A stretch of DNA of 64,000 nucleotides from Chrysomallon squamiferum (GCA_012295275.1 CM022678.1:2448781-2512780); one strand, 5' to 3'; numbered from the stretch's first letter, positions 11,801-24,839 are shown. Translations and numbers: made by a program. The notes: generated from the letters alone by a model not told the origin.

Positions 11801-12560
11801 GAGCTCCAGTGTATTCAAATCTGTACTCATGACTGGCCAAGGCAGAATTGTTAAAGCTTTGTTTTGGACTCTGTCGGACAGTTAAATATTTATAGCTGTT
11901 ATGTGAATATGCTGCAGTTTCAGAAAAACAGAGTGATATGGTACCCTGGTCTGTCACAGTGAAATCAGTTGTAACAGTCATTCAAAAACAAGGAACATCA
12001 TTCTGTTGTTAATCATCACAAAGTTGTAATTACTTGTCACATGTTCTTACTCATTATCTCAGTGCTTAACTTTTCTCCAGGTGTATATTTGTGACATTTT
12101 TGTTTGTAGTGTTTATAATTTTAATTACTAAATTGACAAAACAAAGAATCTAACTCAATGAAACTATTCTGATAATTCTGTACATTTATATTGATTACAT
12201 AACATAATTTATGTATATAGGTTTACGTGTAAGTTATTCTGATATTACTAGTGTAAATCATGAATTATTGAACTCACCCAACTATGATTCTTCTACATGT
12301 TTTAAACATTATTATTTGCAGTTTGTCAATGGTTTTCAAACAAATGAAAGGAAAATTTAAATCAACCATGAAAATGTGTACCCATTTTCAATAAGACAAA
12401 TCTGTCTATCACTTACTTAACTGAATTCTGATGATATGGATTCTTGTTCAGTGCATGGATTTAGTTCATTTGCAGTGATTTCTGAAAACTGATTTTACCA
12501 TTTATATTTGTAATGTTTATAAAAAGTATAAATAGTCCAGTAAATCTCTGTGTTTTTTAG
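8900..12560. other. Long AT-rich intron or intergenic stretch with tandem repeats
   Basis: No coding gene is supported. The 9110-9210 part has an A-rich tract after cataccg. From 10840 to 12400 the sequence is built of two to three diverged tandem copies with a period of about 0.95-1.05 kb: gctccagtg near 10865 and 11801, ggaacatcattctgttg near 11011 and 11992, and ttctacatgttttaaaca near 11232 and 12290. The same family occurs inverted at about 36.1-36.3 kb. Confidence 0.65.
10840..12400 (+). repeat. Diverged ~1 kb tandem repeats upstream of STAND-ankyrin gene
   Basis: Copies start near 10860 and 11800; further internal similarity links 11100-11200, 11450-11560 and 12100-12200 (gacaaaac..aagaat.taact motif). 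Divergence is considerable, so these are old duplications. None contains a supported ORF. Confidence 0.6.
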
Positions 12561-12567
12561 GTTGACT

Positions 12568-15500
12568 ATGTCTACTCGACAAAGCAGCAGAATAGCTGAG
12601 AAACACAGCAACCCAAAGTCAGAATGTTTCTCACTCAGCCTATCAACACCCCCTAAAAAGAAGAGGAAAATCGAATCCAGTACATGGTAAGAGTAATTAA
12701 TTAGAAGTAAGTTTTTACATAACAACTTTGTGAAAATTGTGTTGTCATAAGTATTTTTAGATAAGATAATCTAACACCTGTATTAAAAATATTAGGACAT
12801 TTATTAAAACCTTTTTATTTCATTACTTTTATGAAATGTTCCAGGCATATGTTTAATAACAAAAGTTGAGAATACAGTCTATAAGTATAAGGCAAAGACT
12901 AGTGTTAATACAAGGAACTAGGTCTTTGGGTCGATTCCTCCTGGTGTAATCTTGAGCTGTTTCTTTTTAGCAGTACTCAACAGCTGATGTGTTAAATAGT
13001 ATGGATGTCTGTGGGTAGGTGTAAATGAAATATCACTTGTGGTTAATAAGAAAATGTAGACTGTGAAGTGACAGCAGAGGTTTTATTCTTTTCCTTAAAC
13101 ATATGATTCACCAAATAACTGTAAGTAAAATGAGTTAAATAACAATTTTTTTCTTCCTTAAAAAATCATTATACCATTTTTAACAGGTCAGCCATTATTA
13201 ATGACAAAAACAAGAGTTCAGAAGATTGTTCTAACCTCACACCTGTTCCTTCCTCAGAGTCACTGACAGCTGTTTCTCTCGCAAAAAATATCAGTCGTGT
13301 ACCTCTATCTGACATGACGTCTCCGTCTTCCAATGGCATCACAAATACAGAACGTTGTTTACAACAACCTGTGTCAACCAGCTCTGGTAATACACACAAT
13401 TTTTCAATATATTATTTATTTTATTAATGTTAAATTCTGACATATTATTTACTTGTGTGTTAGACATTATGTGCTTTTTGTTTCACAGATAAAAACAGTA
13501 AAGCAAAATATACTGTTGTTACTGTTTGATTATTTCATTAAGACCATTATAGTTATTCTTGTATTTTCTGTTATATATTTTTATACTGTAAAGTTATATT
13601 TATTTCATAGTACCTACACATAATCAGTTAAAACCTTTTAACATATATTGTTATATTCAGTAATACTGTTAACAAATAACAGATTGTATTAATACTGTAT
13701 GCTGTCCAGATAACATTTTTTTTAAATTCTCCTTGTGAGTTATAAATTTAAAAAAACAAATTATTTATTCTATTTCATAGATAGACAAATAATATGCGTA
13801 CAATCAACAGTGAACATATCTGTTTCTGAAGATGGTGATTTAGGAATCGACAATTATTTAAGTAGTAAGTTGAAAACTGAAACTTTTCTTTTTCTCTACA
13901 TGTTTTATATATATCAGAAAACACATCAGGTTGTTATTACTATTTTTCTGTTTCCGAGATATATATATATATATATATCTTGGAAGCCGACTAAGTTATA
14001 GTAGTTTCTTATATTGATGTCACCAAGTCATCACAAGAAACGTGCTTGTTAAAAATCCTTAAAAACATCCCGAGAAGCCTGCAATAGAATACCCAACCAA
14101 TAACTTGCTGAAACATTCAGAAATGTTATGTCATAGAACAGCAGGAGTCAAAACTATGAAAATGTATGTGTCCAGATTCTAAAAGGCATTGTCAGTGACA
14201 GATTAAAAACAGCCTGTAGAAGAAATACTTAGTAGAAGTATCAATGTTACTAATAATGTGAAGAGCAATATTTCATATCATGATTCAGAATTAAAAAGTA
14301 CACATGCACTAAGATGGTAATGTTTGTACATCTATCTATCTGCCTACCTATCGACCTATCTATCTATCTAGTCTAATATAATCTATCTATATCTGTCTGT
14401 CTATCTTTCTGTCTGTCTATCTATCTATATATTTTATGTAAACTTGATTGAGGTTTTGTCCTGTTTTGGCGCACATATTCTTGCTGGATGTAACCTAAAA
14501 CAGCAGTGAACTACACAAGTAAAAGGTAATTAACAGACAAGTTGACATCACCAAGCTCACTTAGTAAAGGTTTACAAGTCATTTTACTGCAGTGCTGACC
14601 TTCTACCAACTACAGAGCTACATTTTACCATGACAAAACTACATATTTTTCATTAAATCAAACACTGTCTAAAATGTTTGATATCCATTAATGTTACCCT
14701 GAATACGAAGCACATTTGGTACATGTGACCTGTCTCAACCAACAACAGCAAACATAGCAAGAGAGAATAGTTTGTTTTCTAAAATGTTCAGCTTGTGAGT
14801 CAATGAAAATGATAAAAGACAAAAGATCTTCCTGATCTTTTTGGTGTGAAACAAAATATATTATGCAAGGATCCTGTGATTGGATATTCTCTGCAATTAG
14901 AAAGTTTTTCTCACCTTTGTTTACCTTTGTATTTAGCCACGTGAATATGCATGTTTTAGCATTTTTAACACGGATGTTCTGATGCAGTGGTGGTCAGTTG
15001 TTATTTTATTTATGTATTTATGTTTACCTAATCTCCATTTAACAATATGTCAGAATCTCCATTAGGTAAACATAAATACATAAATAAAATAACAACTGAC
15101 CACCACTGCATCAGAACATCCGTGTTAATTAAAAAAGCTAAAACATGCATATTCACCATTGTTCTAGAAACAAGATCATTTTTTCAAAATCAGGCTATAC
15201 GTTTGTTTCTCATTTAGCAATATCTGGTGACAAATGCAAAAACATGCGCATGCAAACACACACACGCACATATACAAATGATGTTTAATATATTGGTATA
15301 TTCAGTAATACTGTTAACATTATTACTACTGTATGCTACCACAGCTGTACATATAGGTACCGACATTTCTAGAAATAACACTGATGGGCTGTGATTTTAA
15401 ATAATTTATTTTTCTATGTTTGCAGCAACACAACCTGTGGTAGATGAAGCTGATGAAACCAGTAAGTTAAAAACTGAAACATACTTAATACATAACAGAA

Positions 15501-18500
15501 CTAAATACTTCCATATTTATAAAACGTCACCATGTTGTGGAATCACCCACTTGTCATTTCTTTTTTTAGTCCCAGAACCAGAACTTGAACTTCTCACCCC
15601 ATCTCAAAGCCATAGATATACGTTTCCTATGGCTGCTAATTAAACTAACCTTAAATTTAAATATGCATATTCACTTATTTTCCAGTTAAACAGTTAGTAA
15701 AAGAAATATATCACAGATAACCAGGTTTTATGTTAAGCAATGATGAGATTATCTCATTTCATAATAACATATATCTGCACATATGAACGCAGAGACAATA
15801 AATTAGCAACATTAAACATGCACGCACTTATGTGCACATACACACACACAGTATAGAATACATATTCAAAAAGAATAATAATACCAGCAATAACAGTAAA
15901 TAACAGCAGTGATAAAAAATATCACTGAAATTAATAGTAGTTGTTCTAATTATATAAATTCAATAACAGAAACATAATAATATAATATTTAGTGTTCCAT
16001 GAATAATTAAACAGATAATTTAAATCATTAGTAACAAAAACTTACTTGGAGTTTTTGGTTGTTTTTTCCTACTATTTCAGCAAAGATTGATAGATGAGCA
16101 TTGTTTTCAAAGATATTCGTTACTTTTTGCACCATCCAAAATTGTGACATTTTATAATCTTTGTTATATTCTGATGAACAAAAAGTATGACAACCAAATT
16201 GCTGCTTTATTTTAAAAATGTGATACCTGATAACCAGTTAAAAAGTATATTATTTATGTTTAAAATTTAAAATATGCTCTAAACAGTTACTAACAAAATC
16301 TTTTTTTTTTATTGTTGTGATTTAGATTTTCCCAGGTTAGCATTAGACTCAGTTGACAGACGTGTCTATGTTCAAACAAGAGCAGAAGAAAGAGGTGTTG
16401 CACTTTTGAAGAAGCATGGTGTTGTGATTATAGTAGGATGTCCAGGTTCAGGAAAGACAACTCTAGCTTTGATCATGATGAGACAGATAGAAAATGAAGA
16501 AAAAAGAGAATCTTACTCACTGACTCAAGCCTCTGAATTCAGTGAGATCTCTCTATCTAGAAATAAGAAATGTGTTGTTCTCATTGATGATATATTTGGT
16601 AAGACTAATCTTGTTTCACATTTTATAGACTCATGGAAACTGAAATTTCCAAAGATATGGAATCTTGTTCAGAATGGTTCTGTGAAATGTATTATTACTT
16701 TAAGAAAACAAATATTTTCAGAAACTGAAATAAGTCTGAAGGAATTTGATCTGTTTAATGAGAAACATGTTCTTGATCTGCAGAGGGATGACTGTTGTTT
16801 AAATTATGATGAAAAGTTTGAAATTCTAAACAAATATCTCAAAGAAAAGCATGTTACAATGGATGACAATGATAAATACACTGTCATTTACAGTCCATAT
16901 AAACAGTTAGGATTTCCTCGGGTGTGTGCATATTATGTTAGTTCAAGTGATGCACAAAAAAGAGGAATTCAGTGTTTTGAGAAACCTGTAGAATATCTCG
17001 GACAACAGCTGGAATATTTGAAAAATGACAGATCTTCACAGATCAACTACCTGGTTCTACTGCTGATCTTGTTCCAACAAGGCAGTCTCAGCATTGATTC
17101 ACTGGACCCATCTGAAAATGACACTGACAGTGACATAATGAAATTAGTAAGACTGCTAGAGCGAGTCTGTCAGAGTCTAGAAAACACTGATCTTACAGAG
17201 ATCAAGGAAACAGCTGATGCAATGTGTGGTACCTATTTGAAGTGTTGTGACAATAAATACACATTTATTCATCAGTCAGTGTTTGACTCTTTGTTTCTGA
17301 TGTTTTCATCAAATTTTCCAAAGAAAGCAGCAGAATTGCTAGAAGTGTGTCCAGTTTCCATGTTGTTAGAATATGTTGTGACGCCTGGAGTGTCTAACAA
17401 AAGCCACATTACAATGACTGTGACACCTGACTGCTTTGATGTTCTTGCTCGTAGATTTACTGACTTGCTGGCATCAGACAATGCGAGAGAAATTATTTCA
17501 CATCCATCACTGAAAGATGAAGAGTTTCTAGGATATCTCATGGAGGAAAAAAACTTTTATGGTAGGTTGTCTGAAATACTGCAACAGAGACTATATAAAC
17601 ATCAAAATGAATTTTCTTATATGTCATTTGTACATGTAGACACTGTCAATGAAATATTTTGCAATAGTTTATATATTTTTGACAATGAGTCAACATTTCA
17701 TTCTAGTTACATGTGGTATTTGGAAGTTGAAGAGTGTTATATAAATTCTTCATATTTTGTAAGTGAGTGTATTGTGAACGGACTAAGAACACTGTCAAGA
17801 TTTTTCACATCAAATCTCTGTAAAACAGAATTCATGTATCTGAAAAAAGAAGTTTTGGACATTTCTTGTTTGTTTGGTGATGAGGATGTTGTGAGAATGT
17901 TGCTAAAATCAGGTGTTATTCCAACATTTGATACATTCTGTGCAGCTGCTTCTTCAAGAGCAGACAGTGCTACCATACTCAAAGAACTGTTACAGTATAA
18001 AAAAGTTGTAACATTGGATCTGTGTTCTGACTTGTTACATATTTCAATTTGTTCAGGTAACATGAACATTGCCTGTCTGTTGGCTGAGATGATAAACAAA
18101 AAGAAACACAACAGTGAAATCAAGGAAAAAGCTGTGAAACTGTTTTTGGTTAGATTTCATAGACAAGCAAAACTTTACACAAGCAACAAGTATTTGGAAA
18201 ACTCAAAGAGTTATAAAGATGTTGATGTAAGCCATCTATTTAAGAAACTTGTTACCTTTGATATAATAAACAAAACTAAAGACATTGCTATCATTGCTGC
18301 TTGTCAGAGTACTTCAAGTGTTATAAAAGAAATAGTAAAACTGAAGCCTGATTGTTTAAATGATGAGAACAGAGATAAAGTACTTTTAGCAGCAGCAATA
18401 TGGGGATGTACTGATACAGTGAATTTTCTCATTGACCAGAGACGAAATGATACAGATGAGAACAACTGGAAGAAAGGTGAAGTACTGAAAGTGGCAGTGA

Positions 18501-20839
18501 TGTTTAACAATGCAGATGTTGTTCAGTGTCTTCTTGATAAAGGAGCTGATCCTAATGTGAATGTAGCAGTTAAGGAGAAATTGATTCGGTTGTTTGAACA
18601 GGAAATTAGATTAAAAATGTTGTCTGATGACAAAACTAGATTTGAACTGTTGCCAGCTGTTAAAACTAGATTTGAACTATTGCCTCCAGACACACTTCTT
18701 CACATTTCAGTTCTGAGTGGTGACTTAGATATGATAAAATCACTGATAGAGAGAAAAGCTGATGTTAATGCAGTAAACAGTGAGGGAAAAACTCCACTTC
18801 ATGAAGCTGTAAAAGCAGTGAAATACAGAAAGGAAATAGCTTCGTTGTTACTAGAAAATGGTGCTGATACTAACATAACAGATAAACAAAAGAATTCAAC
18901 ATTGCACATAGCTTGTCAAATTGACGTAGATGTGGTGAAAGAAGTAATAAAAAAAGGTGTTGAAATAAATGCAGTTAACACTGAAGGTCAAACTGCTCTT
19001 TTTATATCTTTATTCTATAACACACCAGAAATAACTTTATATTTACTGGAACATGGAGCTGATCCTAATTTAACAGACAATTGTAATAACTCCATTTTAC
19101 AAAAAGCAGCTCAACATGGATATAGAGAAATTGTGATAACACTGATTAAAAAAGGTGTTGATGTCAATATTAAAAACAGCCGAGGTGAAACTCCTCTTTT
19201 TACATCTGTCAAGTATGAACAGGACATGGTAGTTTTGTATTTACTGGAACATGGAGCTGATCCTAATTTAACAGACAAAGATAACAATTCTCTTTTACAC
19301 CTAGCAGCTAAACATGGAAATATAGAAATTGTGATAACACTGACTGAAAAAGGTGCTGATGTAAATTTTAGAAACAATCAAGGTGAAACTCCTCTTTTTG
19401 CAGCTCTTAAGTATGATGAGAACAAAGTAGTTTTGTATTTACTGGAACATGGAGCTGATGCTAATTTAACAGACAAAGATAACAATTCTGTTTTACACCT
19501 AGCAGCTAAGCATGGAAGAATCGAAATTGTGAGAGCACTGATTGAAAAAGATATTGATCTAAATATTAAAAACAGTTCAGGTGAAACTCCTCTTTTTACA
19601 GCTGTTAACTATGAACAGAACAAAGTAGTTTTATATTTACTGGAACATGGAGCTTATCCTAATTTAATAGACAATGATAAGAATTCTGTTTTACACACAG
19701 CAGCTAGATGTGCAAATATCAAAATTGTAACAGCACTCATTGAAAAAGGTTTTGATGTAAATGTTAAAAATTGTAGAGGTGAAACTCCTCTTTTTGCAGC
19801 TGTTAAGTATGAACAGAACAAAGTAGTTTTGTTTTTACTTGAGCATGGAGCTGATCCTAATTTAACAGACCATGATGACAAATCTGTTTTACACCAAGCA
19901 GCTGAAGAAGGAAATACAGAAATTGTGAGAGCACTGATTGAAAAAGGTGTTGATCTAAATATTGAAAATAGTCGAGGTGAAACTGTTCTTTTCACATCTG
20001 TTAAGTATGAACAGAACAAAGTAGCTTTTTATTTACTGGAGCATGGAGCTGATATCGATACAATAGACAATGACAACAATTGTGTTTTACACCTAGCAGC
20101 TAAACATGGAAATATGGAAATCGTGACAGCACTGATTGAAAAAGGTGTAGATATAAATATTAAAAACTGTCAAGGGGAAGCTCCTCTTTTCTCAGCTCTC
20201 AACTACTACGGAAGTCATTTTTGCAAACATCCAGATGTGTATTCTTGTACGAGTAAAATATTGTTGTATTTACTGGAAAATGGAGCTGATCCTCATTTAA
20301 CAGACAATGATAACAATTCTGTTTTACACCTAGCAGCTAAACATGGAAATATTGAAATCATGACAGCACTGATTGAAAAAGGTGTAGATATAAATATTAA
20401 AAACTGTCAAGGGGAAACTCCTCTTTTCTCAGCTCTCGACTACTACGGACGTCATTTTTGCAAACATCCAGATGTGTATTCTTGTATGAGTAAAATATCG
20501 TTGTATTTACTGGAACATGGAGCTGATCCTAATTTAACAGACAATGATAACAATTCTGTTTTACACCTAGCAGCTAAACATGGAAATATAGAAATCGTGA
20601 CAGCACTGATTGAAAAAGGTGTAGATATAAATATTAAAAACTGTCAAGGGGAAGCTCCTCTTTTCTCAGCTCTCGACTACTACGGACGTCATTTTTGCAA
20701 ACATCCAGATGTGTATTCTTGTATGAGTAAAATATCGTTGTATTTACTGGAACATGGAGCTGATCCTAATTTAACAGACAATGATAACAATTCTGTTTTA
20801 CACCTAGCAAAACATGGAAATATAGAAATCCAGCACTGA
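12568..20839 (+). CDS. nSTAND3-type NTPase with ankyrin repeats and N-terminal NLS
   Basis: Predicted exons are 12568-12686, 13187-13386, 13781-13864, 15426-15461 and 16326-20839. All have GT/AG ends and matching phases, giving 1650 codons before TGA. The start ATG is the first one, 7 bases after an acceptor. Residues 28-34 (PPKKKRK) form an SV40-type nuclear localisation signal. Residues 40-146 are Ser/Thr-rich and look disordered. A P-loop NTPase follows the VYVQTRAEERG motif: Walker A GCPGSGKTT at about 184-192 and Walker B VVLIDD at about 230-235, the layout of the novel STAND NTPase 3 family. A helical middle region leads into divergent ankyrin repeats and, from about residue 935, roughly 20 regular ones. 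STAND proteins commonly act as ligand-triggered oligomerising sensors; that role here is inferred. The last ankyrin repeat is truncated by clustered deletions, so the annotated C-terminus is probably not the ancestral one. Confidence 0.85.
14941..15156. repeat. Long near-perfect inverted repeat in intron 3
   Basis: The left arm (14941-15032) and right arm (15061-15156) are reverse complements over about 92 bases, with the inner 65 or so bases exact. The outer part differs by a few inserted bases around tttttaaca/ttaattaaaaaa. The 28-base loop includes aacaatatgtcagaa. It has no ORF. It could be a foldback DNA element or a recent inverted duplication. It would fold as a long hairpin in the pre-mRNA of the STAND-ankyrin gene. 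Confidence 0.9.
15570..15643 (+). other. Possible alternative terminal exon
   Basis: A pyrimidine-rich acceptor (tttctttttttag) ends at 15569. The following 74 bases are open in phase 1, which is the phase left by exons 3 and 4 of the STAND-ankyrin gene, and end in TAA after 24 residues (PEPELELLTPSQSHRYTFPM). If used, it would give a protein of about 170 residues with the NLS but no NTPase or ankyrin part. There is no transcript evidence; it may be chance. Confidence 0.3.
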
Positions 20840-21011
20840 TTGAAAAAGGTTAAATATTAAAAACTGTCAAGGGGAATATTGTTGTCATTTTTGCAAACAT
20901 CCAGATGTGTATTCTTGTACGAGTAAAATATTGTTGTATTTACTGGAACATGGAGCTGATCCTAATTTAACAGACAATGATAACAATTCTGTTTTACACC
21001 TAGCAGCTAAA
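20105..21011 (+). repeat. 237-bp higher-order ankyrin repeat
   Basis: Near-identical modules start at 20105, 20342, 20579 and 20813, spaced 237, 237 and 234 bases, and the next starts at 21012. Each encodes two ankyrin units plus an insert carrying FCKHPDVYSC. The usual two-ankyrin period elsewhere in this gene is about 198 bases. The high identity means recent expansion. The fourth module has lost about 41 bases. Confidence 0.9.
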
Positions 21012-22106
21012 CATGGAAATATGGAAATCATGACAGCACTAATTGAAAAAGGTGCAGATGTAAATAAAAAAAACACTAAACGGGAAACGCCTCTTTTTAC
21101 AGCTCTCAGCTACAACAAACATCCAAATGTGTATTCTTGTAAGAATGAAGTAGTTTTGTATTTACTGGAACATGGAGCTGATCCTAGTATAACAGACTCT
21201 GATGAGACTTCTGTTTTACACCTAGCAGCTGAACATCAAAACATAGAAATTGTGAAAGCACTAATTGAAAAAGGTGTTAATGTAAATATTAAAAACAATC
21301 AAGGGGAAACTCCTCTTTTTATAGCTGTCAAATATAAGCAGAAATTAGTTATTTTTTATTTGCTGGATCACGGAGCTGATCCTCATTTAAAGGACAATAA
21401 TAATAATTCTGTTTTACACTTAGCAGCATCTGATTGAAGTATAGAAATTGTCACAGCACTGATCAAAAATGGTGGTAATGTGAATATTAAAAATGTCAAT
21501 GTGAAACTGCTCTATTTATCTATTGGGACAAGAAGCTGATGCCAATGCAACAGAAAGATATAATAACAATTATAGCAGCTGAACATAGGAAATATAAAAA
21601 TTGTAAAAGCACTTATTGAAAAAGGTGCTGATTTAAATGTTAAAAGCAGTGGAAATCAAACTCGTCTTTATACAGCTGTTAAGTAGTTTTGTTTTTACTG
21701 GAACAAAGAGCTGATGCTAATATAATAGAAAGATATAATAAGAATTTTCTTTTACACTGAGTAGCTGAATACGAAAGTGTAAAAATTGTGACAGGACTGA
21801 TTGAAAAAGATACTGATGTAAATATTAAAAACAGTCACAGAGAAACTCCTCTTTTTACAGCTGTTAAGTATAAAAAGAACAAAGTAGTTTTGTATTTACA
21901 GTGGCTTGGAAATGATGCTAATTCAGCAGATACATATAACAATTCTGAAGATTGAAATATTGAAATTTTGACTGTAATAATTGAAAAAAATGTGTTGATG
22001 TAAATGTGTTTAATTCTCTTGATAAAGCTAAGAATTGCAGATTTTGTTGTGAAAGGGAAACTGTTTTGTATTTACTGGAGCATGGTGCTAAAGATGGTAA
22101 CAGATA
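20840..22106 (+). pseudogene. Frameshifted and decaying 3' ankyrin tail
   Basis: Ankyrin repeats continue past the stop at 20839 but in another frame. The stretch 20907-21437 is open for 176 codons (LLEHGADPNLTDNDNNSV type, three more double repeats) and ends where a conserved GGA glycine codon reads TGA at 21435. From 21438 to about 22106 ankyrin motifs persist with many frameshifts and stops. The tail is either the former C-terminus of the STAND-ankyrin protein or, for its first part, still coding if the deletions at 20807-20890 are an assembly error. Confidence 0.8.
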
Positions 22107-23930
22107 AACTAATTGTGATATAATACCCCTGAACTTTTAAATTTAATACAGATACAGATATAGTGTACATAGACTGTCACTTTATATGGAAGATTACATG
22201 TTGAGAAAATTGTGCAGCTATAATATTTTACAAAGTATCTTAATTTTCTAATTTGTCCTCAGACAGGTTGAGTTCTTACATAGTTTCATTATGAATTATT
22301 TCATTTGAACTTTTAATGTAATGTTGTGTGTAAGTAATATGTACAGTTTTTACTTTTTGATTCAAATGTGTGATGAAGAGTTAATGCCAATGTAACTATA
22401 TTGCTGGTATATGTCTAGATACTGTAAATAATTTCTATTCAGATATTATATTATAGTACTCCGTACTCTGCTGTATCTATTCAAGTATTGTATTAATGTA
22501 AAGTTGTGTTTTAATTTACATTTTTAATATACATTTATTGCTTTATAAAATAGTTCTGTATTTACTTTATTATATACTAAGTAAACTTTTAAATTAACTG
22601 TTAAACAGGATTAATGTTAAATGTAATTTTTTTCTTTTATAAAATAGTTTTCTCATACTAAATGAATGTTTTAGTATGCTTATACTAAGTAAAATTGTGT
22701 TTCCATTTTAAAGGAAATATTTATATATTTTTTTATTTTATTATATTTTAATAAATATATTTGTATTTTAAAGTAAAATGTTATATATATATAAATGTTT
22801 TACTATGTATATAGTCTGATTTGTTACTGCTAGTTTCATTTGTTTGTAATAACAGCAATTTCTTCTCTTATTAATTAGGGAGATTCTTTCATAGAATGTT
22901 TACATTTGACTAAATTATCATTAGAAAATAGAGAGTAACAAAATTAATAAAGTAAATGTAAGTTTTCATTGTGAATATATATATATATATATTTAACATT
23001 TAGAAAACATTAATGTACAGTTAATATTTTCGTACTCTTATATTTTTATTGGAGATATACTGAACATAATTTTATTTTACTCTGTGTGTGTGTGTGGTAT
23101 ATATGCAGGTTTATATATATGTGTGCGTGTGTTTACAGTTATCTGTTTGATAATTGTAAAATAGTGAATAGTGAATAATGAATAAAGTTAATTTAAGTTT
23201 AAAGTAGAAATATTTTTGGTTTATAATGTTTACAGTTTTCTATTTAATAATTATAAAATATTCAGTAAATAATAAATGAAATGTAAATGTAAAATAGGAA
23301 AATTTTAGTACATAATATTTACATTTATCTATTTAATAATTATAAAATATTCAGTAAATAATAAATGAAATGTAAATATAAAATAGGAAGATTTTTAGTA
23401 TATAATATTTACATTTATCTATTTAATAATTATAAAATAGAGAATAATTAATAAAGTAAATTTAAATTTAAACTGGGAATAGTTTTAGTTAATAATGTTT
23501 ACATTTATCTATTTAATCATTATAAAATAGTGATTAATTAGTAAAGTAAAGTTTTAAATAAAAATATTTTTATTTAATAATGTTTACAAATAACTTTAAA
23601 AATTATAAAATAGTGAATAATTAGTAAAGTAAATTTAAGTTTAAATTAGAAATATTTTTTGTTAATAATGTCTACATATTGTTTTATTCCATTGTTCATT
23701 TTTTTTATAACTATTGTTTTCTCATTATTATTATTATTATTATTATTAAAAATTAATTTGAGTAATGTACTGATCCTTACATTACACTGACTAATTGTAT
23801 TGTATAAATAATTTGTATTTTCTGTTTGACTTGATGATTGTTTTATTGCAGACATTATTTTACACTTAACATTATTTTGTTAGAGTTAAAATATATTATA
23901 AATGATTTATTTTTGTTGTTTTTATTTTTT
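22107..23930. other. AT-rich 3' flank with minisatellite
   Basis: No gene. Very AT-rich, with the 90-bp minisatellite at 23131-23680 and a related single unit at about 22897-22978. Small ORFs are microsatellite translations. Confidence 0.7.
23131..23680 (+). repeat. ~90-bp minisatellite
   Basis: About six units start at 23131, 23228, 23317, 23407, 23497 and 23582 and a seventh begins at 23670. Each opens with (g/a)tttacatttatctatt, and each contains ataattataaaata. Unit lengths are 85-97 bases, so the array is moderately diverged. Confidence 0.85.
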
Positions 23931-24545
23931 TACTTTCAGAAATTATGCATAATATTATTTTGTTACTGAATTTAGGTTTTTTCCATTATGTGCGTTATAT
24001 TTTGATTTTTTTAAATTCTTTTATTAATGGTTCATTTTTATTGTTATTGTCATTATTATTATTGATATTATTATTATTATTATTAAATGAGGATCTATGC
24101 AGTTATTTTTCTTTTTCTTTTTTTAACTTTTATCTGTTTAATGATTAGAATATACTAAATGAATATACATAGCAAATACATGTACATATTTTTAATTACA
24201 CTGATTTTCTTTTCTTATTTAATATGCATGATAGAATGTTTTTACTATCTTTATTTTGTGTACCAACTAACTTTAGATCTAACTTCAATTTACTGTTTTA
24301 TTATTAACTGTATCTTTAATTAATGGATTAAAAAGGAGAAATGCTGTTTGTCTCCCATTTGTTACACGTCCAGCTGTTACACATCCAGTTGTTACAGTCA
24401 GTTGACTGATTTACTTAGCCAACACCTGTAATATTAATGTAATAGTCACTAGTGATCAAGTGTTTTTCCATTTTCTTCTGATCACAAAGAATAACGAAAT
24501 AGAAAGAAATCACTAAATACAATAAAGAAAAGATCACACATAAAA

Positions 24546-24580
<35 letters not shown>

Positions 24581-24720
24581 GAAAGAAAGAAAGAAAGAAA
24601 GCAAAAAATCCCAATTTTTACATAGATAAGACCGGCACTTGTACTTTTATGTGGTATATATATTTATGTACTTGTTACGTATGTTCTAATATTAACTTAT
24701 ATACATGTTTTTCTATATTA
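23930..24720 (+). repeat. Duplicated 3' flank block Y, copy 2
   Basis: It aligns with 4850-5838 and sits in the same position relative to ankyrin sequence (downstream). The end of this copy continues into other flank DNA, whereas copy 1 joins ankyrin pseudogene 2. It is non-coding; the ORF at 23945-24148 is Leu/Phe low complexity. Confidence 0.75.
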
Positions 24721-24839
24721 TATTCTTTGTATAAATGCACTTTGACTTTACAGTGTTGCTAACTGTTTTCTGTCAGATTGTCTTACGATAAAATGCCACA
24801 ACAGGTTTTCTCTACGACTGTCACAAGATATTTTTGTTT

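Noticed and set aside
17272-20019. Several - strand ORFs (60-128 codons) opposite the STAND-ankyrin exon
   Set aside because: They mirror the ankyrin repeat periodicity of the + strand gene and share no independent signal.
20839-20907. An intron joining the two ankyrin frames
   Set aside because: There is no GT/AG pair at suitable places, and the gap is explained by deletions relative to the 237-base module.
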